DNA from: Bordetella sp. LUAb4
GTDB lineage: Bacteria > Pseudomonadota > Gammaproteobacteria > Burkholderiales > Burkholderiaceae_B
DNA: 64,000 bases
Assembly: GCF_021325795.1 (NCBI RefSeq)
Contig: NZ_JAHPZX010000002.1
Coordinates: 1,054,001 to 1,118,000 of the forward strand
Reading direction: 5' to 3'
Below the pieces are notes generated by a model. That model had not been told where the DNA came from. It did not search any database and saw only the letters and a list, made by a program, of their open reading frames with translations. This document shows, piece by piece, positions 29,153 through 38,918 of the stretch (its first letter is position 1; each line of letters opens with the position of its first letter). The translations under genes were made by a program, and so were the position numbers.

Positions 29153-29949
29153 GCAGCACTGGACACGACAGCACTGGACACAGCGTCAGCGGACCCGCCG
29201 CGACGGCCGCGGCACCCGCCACGCCGGTGCGCGGCAAGGGCCCGGGCACCCTGCACTTGATTCCCGTAGGCCTGGGCGATGCGCCCGCCGAGCGCTGGCT
29301 GCCCGCCGAAGCGCGCAGCCTGGCGGCCGGCCTGGACTGCTATATCGCCGAGAACGCCAAGACGGCGCGCGCCTTTCTGAAGCAGATAGGCACGCTGCGC
29401 CCCTTGCAGGAAATCACCATCCACACGCTGGGCGAGAAGACCAAGGCCGACGAGATCGACGGCTGGCTGCGGCCCTTGCGCCAGGGCGGTGAAATCGGCC
29501 TGGTGTCCGAAGCGGGTTGCCCCGCCGTCGCCGATCCGGGCGCACGGGTGGCTGATGCCGCGCACCGCATGGGGCTGCACGTGCGCCCCTGGGTGGGGCC
29601 GTCTTCCATCCTGCTGGGCCTGATGGCCAGTGGACTGGATGGACAGCGCTTCGCCTTCCACGGTTATGCGCCGGTCGAGCCGGGAGAACGGGCGCGCCAG
29701 CTGCGCGCCTGGGAACAGTTGTCAGCGCGCAACAACCAGACGCAAATGCTGATCGAGACGCCCTACCGCAACGCCGCCATGTTCTCGACCTTGCTGGCCA
29801 GCCTGCGCGGCGACACCAAGCTGTGCGTGGCCAGATCGCTGACCACGGACGACGAATGGATCCGCACGGCGACGATCGCCGACTGGAAGTCCCGTCCGGC
29901 GCCGGACCTGGACAAGAAACCAACGCTATTTCTCTATCTCGCCCGCTGA
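29149..29949 (+). CDS. RsmI-like tetrapyrrole-methylase-fold SAM methyltransferase
   Basis: A 266-aa protein of the SAM-dependent methylase fold used by RsmI and the cobalamin enzymes. Landmarks are LHLIPVGLGD, the SAM loop LVSEAGCPAVADPG and VGPSSILLGLMASGL. The N-terminal loop is PVGLGD where RsmI has PIGNLGD, so it is a paralogue of RsmI rather than RsmI itself. The first 40 residues are low-complexity Ser/Thr/Ala, encoded by short AGCACTGGACAC repeats. It is coupled to maf by ATGA overlap. Target RNA unknown. Confidence 0.75.
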   Translation: MSSTGHDSTGHSVSGPAATAAAPATPVRGKGPGTLHLIPVGLGDAPAERWLPAEARSLAAGLDCYIAENAKTARAFLKQIGTLRPLQEITIHTLGEKTKADEIDGWLRPLRQGGEIGLVSEAGCPAVADPGARVADAAHRMGLHVRPWVGPSSILLGLMASGLDGQRFAFHGYAPVEPGERARQLRAWEQLSARNNQTQMLIETPYRNAAMFSTLLASLRGDTKLCVARSLTTDDEWIRTATIADWKSRPAPDLDKKPTLFLYLAR

Positions 29950-30036
29950 CACGAAGGAAGACGTTGGCAGTGGGCCACGCTGCCGCGGCTCGCTCCACGA
30001 TTCCTGACCGGAGAAATTGGAAGAGTTCTAGATATG

Positions 30037-30057
30037 AAAATCCCTCAAGGGATTTTT
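30037..30057. terminator. bidirectional intrinsic terminator
   Basis: AAAATCCCT and its complement form an 8-9 bp stem with a tiny loop, A-run on one side and T-run on the other. It lies between the convergent RsmI-like gene and msrQ. Confidence 0.75.
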
Positions 30058-30150
30058 CTATTAGTTCTTCCGATGCGTGGCTGCAAACCGGAAGCCATTC
30101 AAGGCTTCCCGCCCGGCGGCACCCAGCGCAGTGACCGCGGGCAGGCCGCG

Positions 30151-30804
30151 TCAAGCCGCTGACTGGGCGCGCCTGGCGCGCGCCCACAGCACGATGCGCC
30201 AGGCCAGCAATACCGCCAAGACGGTCCCGTACCACAACGGCTGGGTGAAATCGTGCTTGCCGGCCTTGTGCCACCACAAATGCAGCAAGGCCAGCAGGCC
30301 GATGACGTACACGGCCCGGTGCAGGCGTCCCCAATTGCGGCCCAGGCGCCGCATGGCCGCCTGAAAAGAGGTCAAGGCCAGGGCCAACAGCAGCACGAAG
30401 GCCAGGAAACCGACCAGGATGAAAGGCCGTTGCCCCACGTCCTCGACCATGGACGCCGGATCGAAACCGCGATCCCAACCCGCCCATGACAGGAAATGCA
30501 GCAGACCGTAGAAGAACGTGAACAGGCCGCACATCCGCCGCACCCGCAGCAATGCCGGCTGTTTGATCAAGCGCCGCAGGGGCGTGATGGACAGCGTCAC
30601 CAACAGGCAGACGAAAGTCCAGGTGCCGGCCGAACGCGTCAGAAATTCGACCGGATTGGCGGTCAGGCCGTCGTTCATGCCCAGCCAGACCCAGCGCAGC
30701 ACGGGCACCAGACCCAGGATAAAAAGCAGCGGCTTGAAGCGCCCCACCTGGCGCGCGGTCCACTGGCGCCGGGCGGCACCGGATGGAAGCGTAGAGGTAT
30801 TCAT
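30151..30804 (-). CDS. msrQ: heme-binding membrane subunit MsrQ
   Basis: The membrane partner that passes electrons from the quinone pool to MsrP, 217 aa from the ATG at 30804. Six hydrophobic segments, with conserved His in GLLHFLSW, LHRAVYVIG and LHLWWHK as heme ligands. The ferric-reductase-like domain ends in a basic tail. It lies 55 bp downstream of msrP. The system repairs oxidised methionine in periplasmic proteins. Confidence 0.92.
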   Translation of the reverse strand: MNTSTLPSGAARRQWTARQVGRFKPLLFILGLVPVLRWVWLGMNDGLTANPVEFLTRSAGTWTFVCLLVTLSITPLRRLIKQPALLRVRRMCGLFTFFYGLLHFLSWAGWDRGFDPASMVEDVGQRPFILVGFLAFVLLLALALTSFQAAMRRLGRNWGRLHRAVYVIGLLALLHLWWHKAGKHDFTQPLWYGTVLAVLLAWRIVLWARARRAQSAA

Positions 30805-30859
30805 GACGGCAGCACGATCAGGTGAGCATCGATTCCGTGAACATCGATTCTGTGCGGCA

Positions 30860-31819
30860 TCAATAATTAGCCCGCAGGTCCATGCCCTGATAGAGCGACG
30901 CCACCTGCTCATAACCATTGAACATCAAGGTCTTGCGCTTGGGACTGAACAAACCGTCGCCGATCCGGCGCTCGGTTGCCTGGCTCCAGCGCGGATGCGG
31001 CACGTCGGGATTGACGTTCGCGTAGAAACCATACTCATTGGACGCCGCATCCATCCAGGAGCTGACGGGCATCTTCTCGACCAGCCGGATCGCCACCAGC
31101 GACTTGGCCGACTTGAATCCGTATTTCCACGGCAGGATCACCCGCACCGGTGCGCCGTTCTGGTTCGGCAACACCTTGCCATAGAGGCCGAAGGTGAGCA
31201 GCGCCAAGGGGTGCATGGCCTCGTCCAGCCGCAGCCCTTCCGTGTAAGGCCAGTTCAGCACGCCGCTGCGCAGACCGGGCATGGTGTCGCGCTGCGCGGC
31301 CGTGACGAACTGCACGAACTTCGCATTGCCCGTGGGCTCGACCTGCTTCAATAGCGCGGACAGGGAATAACCGATCCAGGGGATCACCATGGACCAGCCC
31401 TCGACACAGCGCAGGCGGTAGACGCGCTCTTCCTGGGGCGCCAGCTTGAGGAGTTCGTCGATATCGAAGGTGCGCGGCTTGTTGACCTCGCCTTCGATGC
31501 TGATGGTCCAGGGGCGCACCTTCAGCGCTTTGGCGTATTTGGCCGGGTCGCCCTTGTTCAGGCCGAACTCGTAGTAGTTGTTGTAAGACGTGATGTCGTC
31601 ATAGGACGTCTGCTTGTCCATCACCGTGTACTGGCTGTTGGGTGCCGCTGGCAGCGCCGCCAGGCCGTCGGCCTGAGCCCGGGCGGGCAGGGCCAGACCC
31701 GCCGTGCCCAGCGCGGCCAGACCGGCGCCGGCTTTGCCCAGCCAGGCGCGCCGTTCGCGCCAGATGGGTTCCGGGGTGATTTCCGAGGGTAAAACGTCCG
31801 AAGGTTTGCGTATGAGCAT
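30860..31819 (-). CDS. msrP: periplasmic methionine sulfoxide reductase MsrP
   Basis: A molybdopterin-dependent reductase of 319 aa. The N-terminus has a Tat signal ([17 protein letters not shown]). The Mo-ligating Cys is in [15 protein letters not shown]. The oxidoreductase molybdopterin fold continues to the end. I chose the ATG at 31819, which gives a complete Tat signal; the frame extends to 31882. It acts with MsrQ, whose gene follows. Confidence 0.94.
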   Translation of the reverse strand: MLIRKPSDVLPSEITPEPIWRERRAWLGKAGAGLAALGTAGLALPARAQADGLAALPAAPNSQYTVMDKQTSYDDITSYNNYYEFGLNKGDPAKYAKALKVRPWTISIEGEVNKPRTFDIDELLKLAPQEERVYRLRCVEGWSMVIPWIGYSLSALLKQVEPTGNAKFVQFVTAAQRDTMPGLRSGVLNWPYTEGLRLDEAMHPLALLTFGLYGKVLPNQNGAPVRVILPWKYGFKSAKSLVAIRLVEKMPVSSWMDAASNEYGFYANVNPDVPHPRWSQATERRIGDGLFSPKRKTLMFNGYEQVASLYQGMDLRANY

Positions 31820-32008
31820 GTCTGCCGGCTCCAAAGTGGGCGCGTCATCGTGAGTCGCGCGTCGCACATCGACGCGGGGCAATGGAATATTCCATTCAGA
31901 CCGGGCACTCAGCGCGAATGTTCCCCGGCGCAGGCAGCGCCTGGGAATCAGTTGGAGCGATTATTTCACGCCCCGCCGGCCAGGAATCACCCGCCGTGGA
32001 TAGATGAC

Positions 32009-32032
32009 AAAAAAGCCGGGCAGCCTGCTGCC
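32009..32032 (-). terminator. probable terminator after the HAD phosphatase gene
   Basis: A 5-bp GGCAG/CTGCC stem with a 4-nt loop, then CCGGC and six T on the minus strand, immediately after the stop codon. Short stem but good T-run. Confidence 0.5.
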
Positions 32033-32033
32033 A

Positions 32034-32684
32034 TCAGCCCCGCGCCGCCAGCCAGGCGCTCAGTTCCGCCACCGTCTCGACGATGACCTGCGGCGCGCAG
32101 CCCTCCAGCTCCTTGCGAGTATGCGCGCCATAGGTGACACCCACGCTGTGCACCGAGGCATTGGCCGCCATATTCAGGTCGTGCGACGTGTCGCCGATCA
32201 TCACCACGTGCTCCGGCAACACGCTCAGCTCGTCCATGATTTCGTGGAGCATGGCGGGGTTCGGCTTGCTGAAAGTCTCGTCCGCCGTGCGCGTCGCCTG
32301 GAATACCTCGGTCAACCCGCTGGCCGCCAGCGCCCGATTCAATCCGACCCGGCTCTTGCCGGTGGCCACCGCCAGCTGGACATTGCGCCGCGCCAGATCG
32401 GCCAGCAGCTCACGTACCCCGTCGAACAGCTTCAATTCCGGATCGCGCAGCAGGTAGTTGACGCGATAACGTTCCAGGAAGCGCGGCGTCATCGCCTTCG
32501 TCAGTTCAGGCACGGCATGGCGCAGCGCGCTTTCCAGCGACAGCCCGATCACCCAGCTGGCCTGCGACGCCGACGGCACGGGCAGGTCCAGATCCCGGCA
32601 AGCGCCCTGAATGGCGGCCACGATACTGTGGGTGGAATCCATCAACGTGCCATCCCAGTCGAACACCACCAACGAATAAGACAT
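32034..32684 (-). CDS. HAD-superfamily phosphatase (Gph-like)
   Basis: A 216-aa HAD hydrolase. Motif I is FDWDGTLMDST, motif II VATGKSR, motif III/IV KPNPAMLHEIM followed by VMIGDTSHDL. The helical cap lies between residues 15 and 90. It resembles phosphoglycolate phosphatase-type enzymes encoded beside rluC in many betaproteobacteria. The substrate is not certain. It starts 2 bp after rluC, so the two are co-expressed. Confidence 0.85.
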   Translation of the reverse strand: MSYSLVVFDWDGTLMDSTHSIVAAIQGACRDLDLPVPSASQASWVIGLSLESALRHAVPELTKAMTPRFLERYRVNYLLRDPELKLFDGVRELLADLARRNVQLAVATGKSRVGLNRALAASGLTEVFQATRTADETFSKPNPAMLHEIMDELSVLPEHVVMIGDTSHDLNMAANASVHSVGVTYGAHTRKELEGCAPQVIVETVAELSAWLAARG

Positions 32685-32686
32685 GG

Positions 32687-33649
32687 TCAAACACTCTCCA
32701 GCGTATTTAATAGTTCCTCGCACGCGGGCGGCAGCGGCGCGCGCAGCTCCAGCGTTTCCCCAGTCAGCGGATGAGGGATGGTCAATTGGTGCGCATGCAG
32801 GAACATCCGGTTGAAGCCCTGCCGTGCGAAATGGGCCCGGACCTCATCGTCCCCATATTTATCGTCGCCGACAATCGGGAAACCACTGGACGCCAGATGC
32901 ACGCGGATCTGGTGGGTTCGCCCGGTACGCAATTCGGCTTCCACCAGGCTGTACGCGCCGCCGAAGCGTTTCTTCAGTGTGACGATGGTATGGGCCGTCT
33001 GCCCCTCGCGGTCGACCCGCACGCGCCGCTCGCCGGACGCCGTCGTCCACTTCAGCAGCGGCAGCTTGATGTGCTGGCGGTCGTTGACCCAGTCGCCCTG
33101 GACCAGCGCATAGTAACGCTTGCTGCCCAGCCCCTCGCGCAGCATGTGATGCAGGCCCAACAGGGCTTTGCGCTTCTTGGCGATCATCAGCAGGCCGGAG
33201 GTCTCCCGGTCCAGGCGATGCGCCAATTCCAGCATGGGCGCCTGGGGACGGGCGGCGCGCAGGCGTTCGATGACACCAAATGCCACCCCGCTGCCCCCGT
33301 GCACGGCGATACCCGCCGGCTTGTCCACCACCAGCATGCCCTCGTCTTCATAGACGACCGGAAACTCCGCCGGCGGCACCGCGCGGGGCGCGTCGGCGGC
33401 CGGCAGGCGGAAAGGCGGCACGCGGACGACGTCCCCAATTTCCAGGCGATGATCGGCTTGGATGCGTCCCTTGTTCACCCTGACGTTGCCGTCGCGGATG
33501 GCTTTATAAACGTGGCTTTTGGGGACGCCCTTGCAGATCCGAAACAGGAAATTGTCGACGCGCTGACCTTCGTGTTCGTCGGTAACTTCGACCAAACGAA
33601 CGGCAACGGGTGGGTTGGGGGAAGCACCAGGGGATGATTCTTTGCGCAT
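32687..33649 (-). CDS. rluC: 23S rRNA pseudouridine synthase RluC
   Basis: A pseudouridine synthase of 320 aa. The N-terminal S4 domain (RVDNFLFRICKGVPKSHVYKAIRDGNVRVN) is followed by the RluA-family catalytic domain with the Asp in HRLDRETSGLL. The arrangement beside a HAD phosphatase and opposite rne matches the RluC branch (23S positions 955/2504/2580 in E. coli). The start at 33649 lies within a few bases of the divergent rne -10 element. Confidence 0.9.
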   Translation of the reverse strand: MRKESSPGASPNPPVAVRLVEVTDEHEGQRVDNFLFRICKGVPKSHVYKAIRDGNVRVNKGRIQADHRLEIGDVVRVPPFRLPAADAPRAVPPAEFPVVYEDEGMLVVDKPAGIAVHGGSGVAFGVIERLRAARPQAPMLELAHRLDRETSGLLMIAKKRKALLGLHHMLREGLGSKRYYALVQGDWVNDRQHIKLPLLKWTTASGERRVRVDREGQTAHTIVTLKKRFGGAYSLVEAELRTGRTHQIRVHLASSGFPIVGDDKYGDDEVRAHFARQGFNRMFLHAHQLTIPHPLTGETLELRAPLPPACEELLNTLESV

Positions 33650-33669
33650 TGCGAAAAGCGGCATATAAT
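33641..33669 (+). promoter_or_regulatory. probable rne promoter
   Basis: A perfect -10 TATAAT at 33664-33669, with TTTGCG or TTGCGC 16-17 bp upstream as a weak -35. It overlaps the first codons of the divergent rluC. Transcription from here would give an rne leader of about 540 nt. Confidence 0.6.
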
Positions 33670-34218
33670 CGGGACAGCCTTAAGGGGCTGAAATGGGGGG
33701 CTTTGGCTGAATGGCCGCTTGGCGTAGAGATGCTGTTTGCAACTCCGTCGGGTACGCTTTTTTGGCAACGCCGTCCGGTGCGCAGGACGCTATTGTACCG
33801 CCTGCTCGATTTCAGCTCCGGGGTCATTCGGTCGCCGGCGCAACCGAGCCCAGCAGGAAGTGGTGTGGCACATTTTGCCCGCTTTCATGACAGGACCGTT
33901 GCAAGCCGCGCGCGGCTCTGAAGCATTCGCAAGCATCGTCGCATTTACAGCACCAGGCGCGCGCCATCTCTATTAATTAGTCGCCGCGTCTGAGTTCCCG
34001 CAGCAACTTTTATTCGTCAACCGCATCCGTGCTCCTGACTCTTCTGCTGACAGAACCCCGTGCCTATCGGCACGCAGTGCCCGCCTGACTGGCGCGGATA
34101 CGCCTGGGCGCTGCCCGGGTACGGTCCGCAAGCCGCTTGCCCTTGCCGCAGTCCGCAGACCGTGTGATCCGAGGTCACGCGCCGATATCGGCGTGTCATG
34201 ACTACGGAGAACCTTCTC
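33670..34218 (+). promoter_or_regulatory. long untranslated leader upstream of rne
   Basis: About 550 bp without a convincing gene. It is GC-rich with several potential stem-loops and a T-run near 33758. In E. coli the rne leader (361 nt) senses RNase E level and lets the enzyme degrade its own mRNA. A similar role here is inferred from position and length only. Short open frames in it lack family similarity and coding-like codon use. Confidence 0.5.
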
Positions 34219-37200
34219 ATGAAGCGAATGTTGTTCAACGCGACGCACCAGGAAGAACTGCGCGTCGCCATCGTCGATGGGCAAAAACTCATCGACTTGG
34301 ACATTGAGACTGCCGGCCGCGAACAGCGCAAAGGCAATATCTATAAGGGCATCATTACCCGCATCGAACCCGGCCTCGAAGCCTGCTTCGTCAATTACGG
34401 TGAAGACCGCCACGGTTTCCTGCCTTTCAAGGAAATCGCGCGCAGCTACTTCAAGGAAGGCGTCGATGTGCGTACCGCGCGCATCCAGGACGCCTTGCGG
34501 GAAGGCCAGGAGCTGATCGTCCAGGTCGAAAAAGAGGAGCGTGGCAATAAAGGCGCCGCGCTGACCACCTTTATTTCGCTGGCCGGCCGTTACCTGGTGC
34601 TGATGCCCAACAACCCGCGCGGCGGGGGTGTTTCGCGCCGCGTGGAGGGCGAAGATCGCCAGGAACTGCGCGACACGATGGACCAGTTGCAACTGCCTCA
34701 GGGCATGAGCATCATCGCCCGCACCGCCGGCATCGGCCGCAACGTCGAAGAGCTGCAATGGGACTTGTCCTATTTGATGCAGCTTTGGACCGCCATCGAC
34801 GGCGCCGCGCGCGACAATTCCGCGCCCATCCTCATCTACCTGGAATCGAGCCTGGTCATCCGGGCCATTCGCGACTATTTCTCGCCTGAAATCGGCGAGA
34901 TCCTGATCGATACCGACGAGATCGCCGATCAAGCCACCGCTTTCATGAGCGTGGTGATGCCGGACAATGTCCACCGCGTCAAGCGTTACCGCGACGACGT
35001 GCCGCTGTTCTCGCGCTTCCAGATCGAACACCAGATCGAAACGGCGTACTCGCGTACCGTCACCCTGCCCTCCGGCGGCTCGGTGGTGATCGACCACACC
35101 GAAGCGCTGGTGGCGGTGGACGTCAACTCCGCGCGCTCCACGCGTGGTGCCGACATCGAGGAAACCGCCCTGCGCACCAACCAGGAAGCGGCCGATGAAG
35201 TGGCCCGCCAACTGCGCCTGCGCGACTTGGGTGGCCTGATCGTCATCGACTTCATCGATATGGAGGACAGCAAGAACCAGCGCGCCGTCGAACAGCGCCT
35301 GCGTGATGCCCTGCATTTCGACCGTGCCCGCGTGCAAATGGGCAAGATCTCGCGCTTCGGCCTGATGGAACTGTCGCGCCAGCGCCTGCGTCCGGCCCTG
35401 AACGAGGGCTCGCACATCACCTGCCCGCGCTGCAACGGCACTGGCGTGATCCGCGATGCGGAATCGAGCGCCCTGCACGTGCTGCGTCTGCTGCAGGAAG
35501 AAGCCATGAAGGAAAACACCGCCGCCGTGCACGCGCAAGTGCCGGTGGACGTGGCGACCTTCCTGTTGAACGAAAAGCGCGCCGACATCGCCAAGATGGA
35601 AGCCCGTCTGAAGGTCAACCTGGTGCTGATCCCCAACAAGCACCTGGAAACCCCGCATCACCACATCGAACGCCTGCGCCACGACGATCCGCGCCTGGAA
35701 GAGACCCGCGTCAGCTTCGAGCTGGCCGAGGCTCCCGCCACGGACGTCGCCTTTGCGCCCAAGGAAACCGAAGTGAAGGCGCGCCCGGAAGCACTGGTCA
35801 AGGGCATCACGCCCTCGCAGCCTGCTCCCGTGGCACCGGCGCCGGCCCCGGTCGCGCCCGCCGCGCCGGCCACCGCCGGCCTGGGTGGCTTGTTCAAGCG
35901 CCTGGTCGGTTGGCTGTCCGGTGGCGAGAAGGCCGCGGCCCCCGCTGCCACGCCGGTCCAGTCCGAGGAGGCCAAGCGCGCCACCAACCGTCCCAAGTCC
36001 CGCACGCATGACGGCCAGGATCGCCGTGGCGAGCGCCATGGTTCCGACCGTGGCCGTGGAGGCCGTCGCGGCGAAGGCCGCGCTGCCGAGACCACGGAAG
36101 CCACGACCGACGCCAACAGCCGCCATCACGTGCGCGGCGGCCGTCGCGGCGATGGCGAAAGGCCTGCCCGTGGTGAGCGTGGCGATCGTGTGGAACGTGG
36201 TGATCGTGCCGAGCGTGGCGATCGTGCGGAGCGCGGTGAACGTGCCGAGCGCGGCGAGCGCGGACAGCGCGACGCCGCTCTGGCAGCCAACCAGGCATTG
36301 AGCCAGGCTGATCAGGCCGAACGCAATCTGCCGCAAGCGGATATCCTGGAGGACGGCACCCCCGCCCGCCAAGGACGTAACCGCCGTGGCCGTGGTGGCC
36401 GCAACCGCCGCGAGGAATCGGGTAGCGATGGCGTGATGAGCGAGCAGGAAAGCATGGTCGCGGCCCTGGCCGAGACCGTGGCTGCCGCGCTGCCGCCCGA
36501 TGGCACCGGCGAAACCGCGACGCGCGATGCCGCTGTGGCCGAAGGCGAGACCGACGAGTTCGGCAATCCGCTGGCCGCGGACGGTTCGGGTACGGATCCG
36601 GAACGCAAGCGTCGCCGTCGCCGTAGCCGCCGTGGCCGTCGCAGCCAGGAAGACGGGGTGAGTTCGGATGTGGACGGCCAGGACGATGGCTTGGACGCGT
36701 CGGAGCAATCCGAGGACGATCGTCTGGCCGCTGATGCGCAAGCCGCGCTGTCCGAAGTTGCCACGCCCGTGGAGCCCCGCAAGCCGGTAGCTTCAGTTGC
36801 CGACACGCATGTGGCGGCGCCGTTCGCCGAGGTCTCGGAATCGACGCCTGCTCCGGCTGCTGCCGAACCGGTTACCACGGCGCCTGTCGCCGTGACCGCG
36901 CCGGTGCAAATTGCCACGCCGGCCGAGATCGTCGCTGAAACGCAGGCTGCGGGTGAATCGGCCGCTGCTGCGGCTCAGGGCGCTGCTTCGACCCCGGCTG
37001 TTGCTCCGGTTCAGGCCGCTGCTTCGGCTCCGGCTGCTGATCCGGTCCAGGCCGCTGCTTCGGCTCCGGCTGCTGCTCCGGTTCAAGCTGCTGCTTCGGC
37101 TCCGGCTGTTGCTCCGGTTCAAGCCGCTGCTTCGGCTCCGGCTGCTGCTCCGGTTCAGGCCGCTGCTCCGGTTCAGGCCGCTGCTCCGGTTCAAGCTGCT

Positions 37201-37629
37201 GCTTCGGCTCCGGCTGTTGCTCCGGTTCAAGCCGCTGCTTCGGCTCCGGCTGCTGCTCCGGTTCAGGCCGCTGCTCCGGTTCAAGCTGCTGTTTCGGCTC
37301 CGGCTGCTGCGCCGGTTCAAGCCGCTGCATCGGCTCCGGCTGCTGCTCCGGCTCATTCCGCCGCTTCGGCTGCTGCTCCCATCCAAACCGCGGCACCGGT
37401 TCAGGCCGCTGCTTCGGCGACGGGTACCAGCGCTGCGCCGAGCAAGCAATCGCTGCACAACGTGGTCAATGCTGCCGGCCTGAGCTGGGTCGAGACCGAC
37501 CCTGAGCGTTTCGCTCAGACGCAGCAACGCATTGCGGCCAGCCAAGTGCCGCTGCGCCTGGGTCGCGAGCGCAAGCCCGTGACGCAGGTTTCCAGCGAAC
37601 CGCTGCAGCAGGTCGAGACTCGCCACTGA
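34219..37629 (+). CDS. rne: ribonuclease E
   Basis: The main endoribonuclease of mRNA decay and rRNA/tRNA processing, 1136 aa. The start [17 protein letters not shown] has GGAG upstream. An S1 domain lies at about residues 35-120. The DNase I-like catalytic part carries Asp residues in [10 protein letters not shown] and IVIDFIDM. The Zn-link is CPRCNGTG. The C-terminal half (from about residue 520) is disordered. It has an Arg/Gly/Glu-rich tract with [10 protein letters not shown] repeats (36169-36270), which probably binds RNA. A long [11 protein letters not shown] repeat follows (36976-37431). A conserved tail closes the protein. It is transcribed alone and ends in a terminator. Confidence 0.96.
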   Translation: MKRMLFNATHQEELRVAIVDGQKLIDLDIETAGREQRKGNIYKGIITRIEPGLEACFVNYGEDRHGFLPFKEIARSYFKEGVDVRTARIQDALREGQELIVQVEKEERGNKGAALTTFISLAGRYLVLMPNNPRGGGVSRRVEGEDRQELRDTMDQLQLPQGMSIIARTAGIGRNVEELQWDLSYLMQLWTAIDGAARDNSAPILIYLESSLVIRAIRDYFSPEIGEILIDTDEIADQATAFMSVVMPDNVHRVKRYRDDVPLFSRFQIEHQIETAYSRTVTLPSGGSVVIDHTEALVAVDVNSARSTRGADIEETALRTNQEAADEVARQLRLRDLGGLIVIDFIDMEDSKNQRAVEQRLRDALHFDRARVQMGKISRFGLMELSRQRLRPALNEGSHITCPRCNGTGVIRDAESSALHVLRLLQEEAMKENTAAVHAQVPVDVATFLLNEKRADIAKMEARLKVNLVLIPNKHLETPHHHIERLRHDDPRLEETRVSFELAEAPATDVAFAPKETEVKARPEALVKGITPSQPAPVAPAPAPVAPAAPATAGLGGLFKRLVGWLSGGEKAAAPAATPVQSEEAKRATNRPKSRTHDGQDRRGERHGSDRGRGGRRGEGRAAETTEATTDANSRHHVRGGRRGDGERPARGERGDRVERGDRAERGDRAERGERAERGERGQRDAALAANQALSQADQAERNLPQADILEDGTPARQGRNRRGRGGRNRREESGSDGVMSEQESMVAALAETVAAALPPDGTGETATRDAAVAEGETDEFGNPLAADGSGTDPERKRRRRRSRRGRRSQEDGVSSDVDGQDDGLDASEQSEDDRLAADAQAALSEVATPVEPRKPVASVADTHVAAPFAEVSESTPAPAAAEPVTTAPVAVTAPVQIATPAEIVAETQAAGESAAAAAQGAASTPAVAPVQAAASAPAADPVQAAASAPAAAPVQAAASAPAVAPVQAAASAPAAAPVQAAAPVQAAAPVQAAASAPAVAPVQAAASAPAAAPVQAAAPVQAAVSAPAAAPVQAAASAPAAAPAHSAASAAAPIQTAAPVQAAASATGTSAAPSKQSLHNVVNAAGLSWVETDPERFAQTQQRIAASQVPLRLGRERKPVTQVSSEPLQQVETRH
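36976..37431 (+). repeat. VNTR-like [11 protein letters not shown] repeats in the rne C-terminal tail
   Basis: About 14 copies of APVQAA-type units of 15 or 30 bp in frame. The DNA uses GCT and CCG/CCT-type codons heavily, unlike the GCC/GCG-rich remainder of the gene. Some units are identical over 30 bp or more. Confidence 0.85.
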
Positions 37630-37658
37630 TCGCCTAGATCAGGCTAGTCGCCCCTGAA

Positions 37659-37698
37659 AACCCGAGACCCGGACCAACCGTCCGGCCTCGGGTTTTTT
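37659..37698 (+). terminator. intrinsic terminator of rne
   Basis: AACCCGAG/CTCGGGTT outer stem with an inner CGGAC/GTCCG stem, followed by TTTTTT. It lies 30 bp past the rne stop. Confidence 0.9.
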
Positions 37699-37830
37699 CA
37701 TATCCGCGCTGGCAACCCCGGCTGCGTTAACGCCACCGCCCAAAAAAAATTATTAAAGAAGGGGGATGGATATCCCCCTTCCCGCCCCCTACCACCGCGT
37801 CCGAATCCCGAGCCATCACGAAAGACCGGC

Positions 37831-37982
37831 AATTCCGCCACCGCCCTAGCCATCACTACCCTAGCCACGGGGGCGATAGCCCAAGAAAGGGGCGATGGGG
37901 GCATCCCCCATCATCTAAGAATTTCTTCGCTAGAAATCGAGTGCCGGCGTAGCACGCCCGTCCGCCATTGAAAAACCATGGC
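37831..37982. repeat. tandem 152-bp repeat, copy A
   Basis: First copy of an imperfect direct repeat. It carries GCCACGGGGGCGATAGCCC, the hairpin GATGGGGG-CAT-CCCCCATC at 37894-37912, an A/T-rich stretch and ends AAAAACCATGGC. Copy B follows with no gap. Confidence 0.8.
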
Positions 37983-38133
37983 AATTCCACCATCGCCCTA
38001 GCCGCCACTACCCTGGCCACGGGGGCGATAGCCCAAGAAAGGGGCGATGGGGCACTCCCCCATCACCTAAAAACTTTCTTCGTTGTAAATCGAGCATCGG
38101 CATGCTCCACGCCCGCTAATAAAAAACCCTGGC
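37983..38133. repeat. tandem 152-bp repeat, copy B
   Basis: Second copy, roughly 80% identical to copy A by eye, with an identical 29-bp-plus core around the GGGGGCGATAGCCC segment. Its hairpin is at 38046-38064. Its right end (AAAAAACCCTGGC) forms the left arm of the pagL terminator. Confidence 0.8.
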
Positions 38134-38148
38134 ACAAGGCCAGGGTTT
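38121..38148 (-). terminator. intrinsic terminator of pagL
   Basis: A perfect 10-bp stem (AAACCCTGGC/GCCAGGGTTT), 5-nt loop, then a T-run on the minus strand. It lies 24 bp past the pagL stop. Confidence 0.9.
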
Positions 38149-38172
38149 CATATCCACCGCCGGTAGCGGCGA

Positions 38173-38712
38173 TCAGAACAAATACGTGTACGTCAGGTTC
38201 GTCACATCCAGCCCCGGGTTCGGGCGCTTGATGCTGGCATTCGAGAAGTGCGAATAACGCAGGCTGATCCGGCTGTGCTGGTCGATCTGGAATCCCAAGC
38301 CGATATGATCACCGAACTGGAAGGCCGTGCTGATGTTCTCGCCAGCGAACTTGGTGCTCGTGAACACCGTCGGGCCGACACCGCCTTCAAAGAAGAAACG
38401 GTCGCTGACCCACCAACGGAACATCGGAATGGCATTGAATTGCCAAACAGACGAGGGATGCCCGCCACCGCTATGCGCCCACCAGTACGCAGCACCGAGT
38501 TCACCGGTCAGATCCAACCGGCCAAGGCTACCGCTGGTCTGCCACACGGGCGCCGTTTCGTAATTGATCGCGCCGCGGTTGTACTTGTCACCGAAACCGC
38601 CCTGCACACTGATACCGCCCTTGTCCTGGGCTTGGGCAGCCGGGACGGCACATGCCATCGCCAAGGCCGCCAACGCGCCTGCTACGAGGCTCTTTTTATA
38701 ACCACTCTGCAT
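38173..38712 (-). CDS. pagL: lipid A 3-O-deacylase PagL
   Basis: An outer-membrane beta-barrel enzyme of 179 aa that removes the 3-O acyl chain from lipid A. A signal peptide ends near PAAQAQ. The C-terminal motif RYSHFSNASIKRPNPG holds the catalytic His155 and Ser157 (precursor numbering). The acidic residue of the triad would be Asp169, where the Pseudomonas enzyme has Glu. It ends in an aromatic residue (TYTYLF) as outer-membrane barrels do. It stands alone between rne and accD, next to a tandem intergenic repeat. Confidence 0.92.
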   Translation of the reverse strand: MQSGYKKSLVAGALAALAMACAVPAAQAQDKGGISVQGGFGDKYNRGAINYETAPVWQTSGSLGRLDLTGELGAAYWWAHSGGGHPSSVWQFNAIPMFRWWVSDRFFFEGGVGPTVFTSTKFAGENISTAFQFGDHIGLGFQIDQHSRISLRYSHFSNASIKRPNPGLDVTNLTYTYLF

Positions 38713-38918
38713 GGGGAAAACTCCAAGCTACATTTTCGAGGTAAAGACGCGCTGTAAATTATCAGAAAAACCCGACAGCGGCCATGAGACCAAAGGAAGC
38801 CTTGACGTATAAGGGCAAGAAAGCCACGAAACACTGTTTTCGAAAATCAGCACCAATCGAACCGCGCAGCCTTCGACTTCCTCGCGCCGCGCGCCTATAG
38901 CACGCGGCGTGCCTGAAA

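Larger units (their letters stand above)
37699..38172. other. gene-free repeat region between rne and pagL
   Basis: No convincing gene. It holds a small hairpin at 37759-37780 (AAGGGGGAT and complement), two tandem 150-bp repeat copies (separate entries), and the pagL terminator. Short open frames here are not coding-like. Confidence 0.7.

Noticed and set aside
33690-33790. tRNA-like look of the GGCTGAATGG stretch upstream of rne
   Set aside because: No T-arm consensus, no matching acceptor stem and no CCA context.
33610-33921. Possible 103-aa gene in the rne leader
   Set aside because: Starts inside rluC, no family similarity and atypical codons; better explained as leader RNA.
33973-36741. 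922-aa minus-strand open frame opposite rne
   Set aside because: Antisense shadow of RNase E; low-complexity Ala/Thr/His/Arg protein, no start or family signal.
36793-37626. Ser/Arg/Asn-rich minus-strand open frame over the rne repeats
   Set aside because: Stays open only because the repeat unit has no minus-strand stop in this frame.
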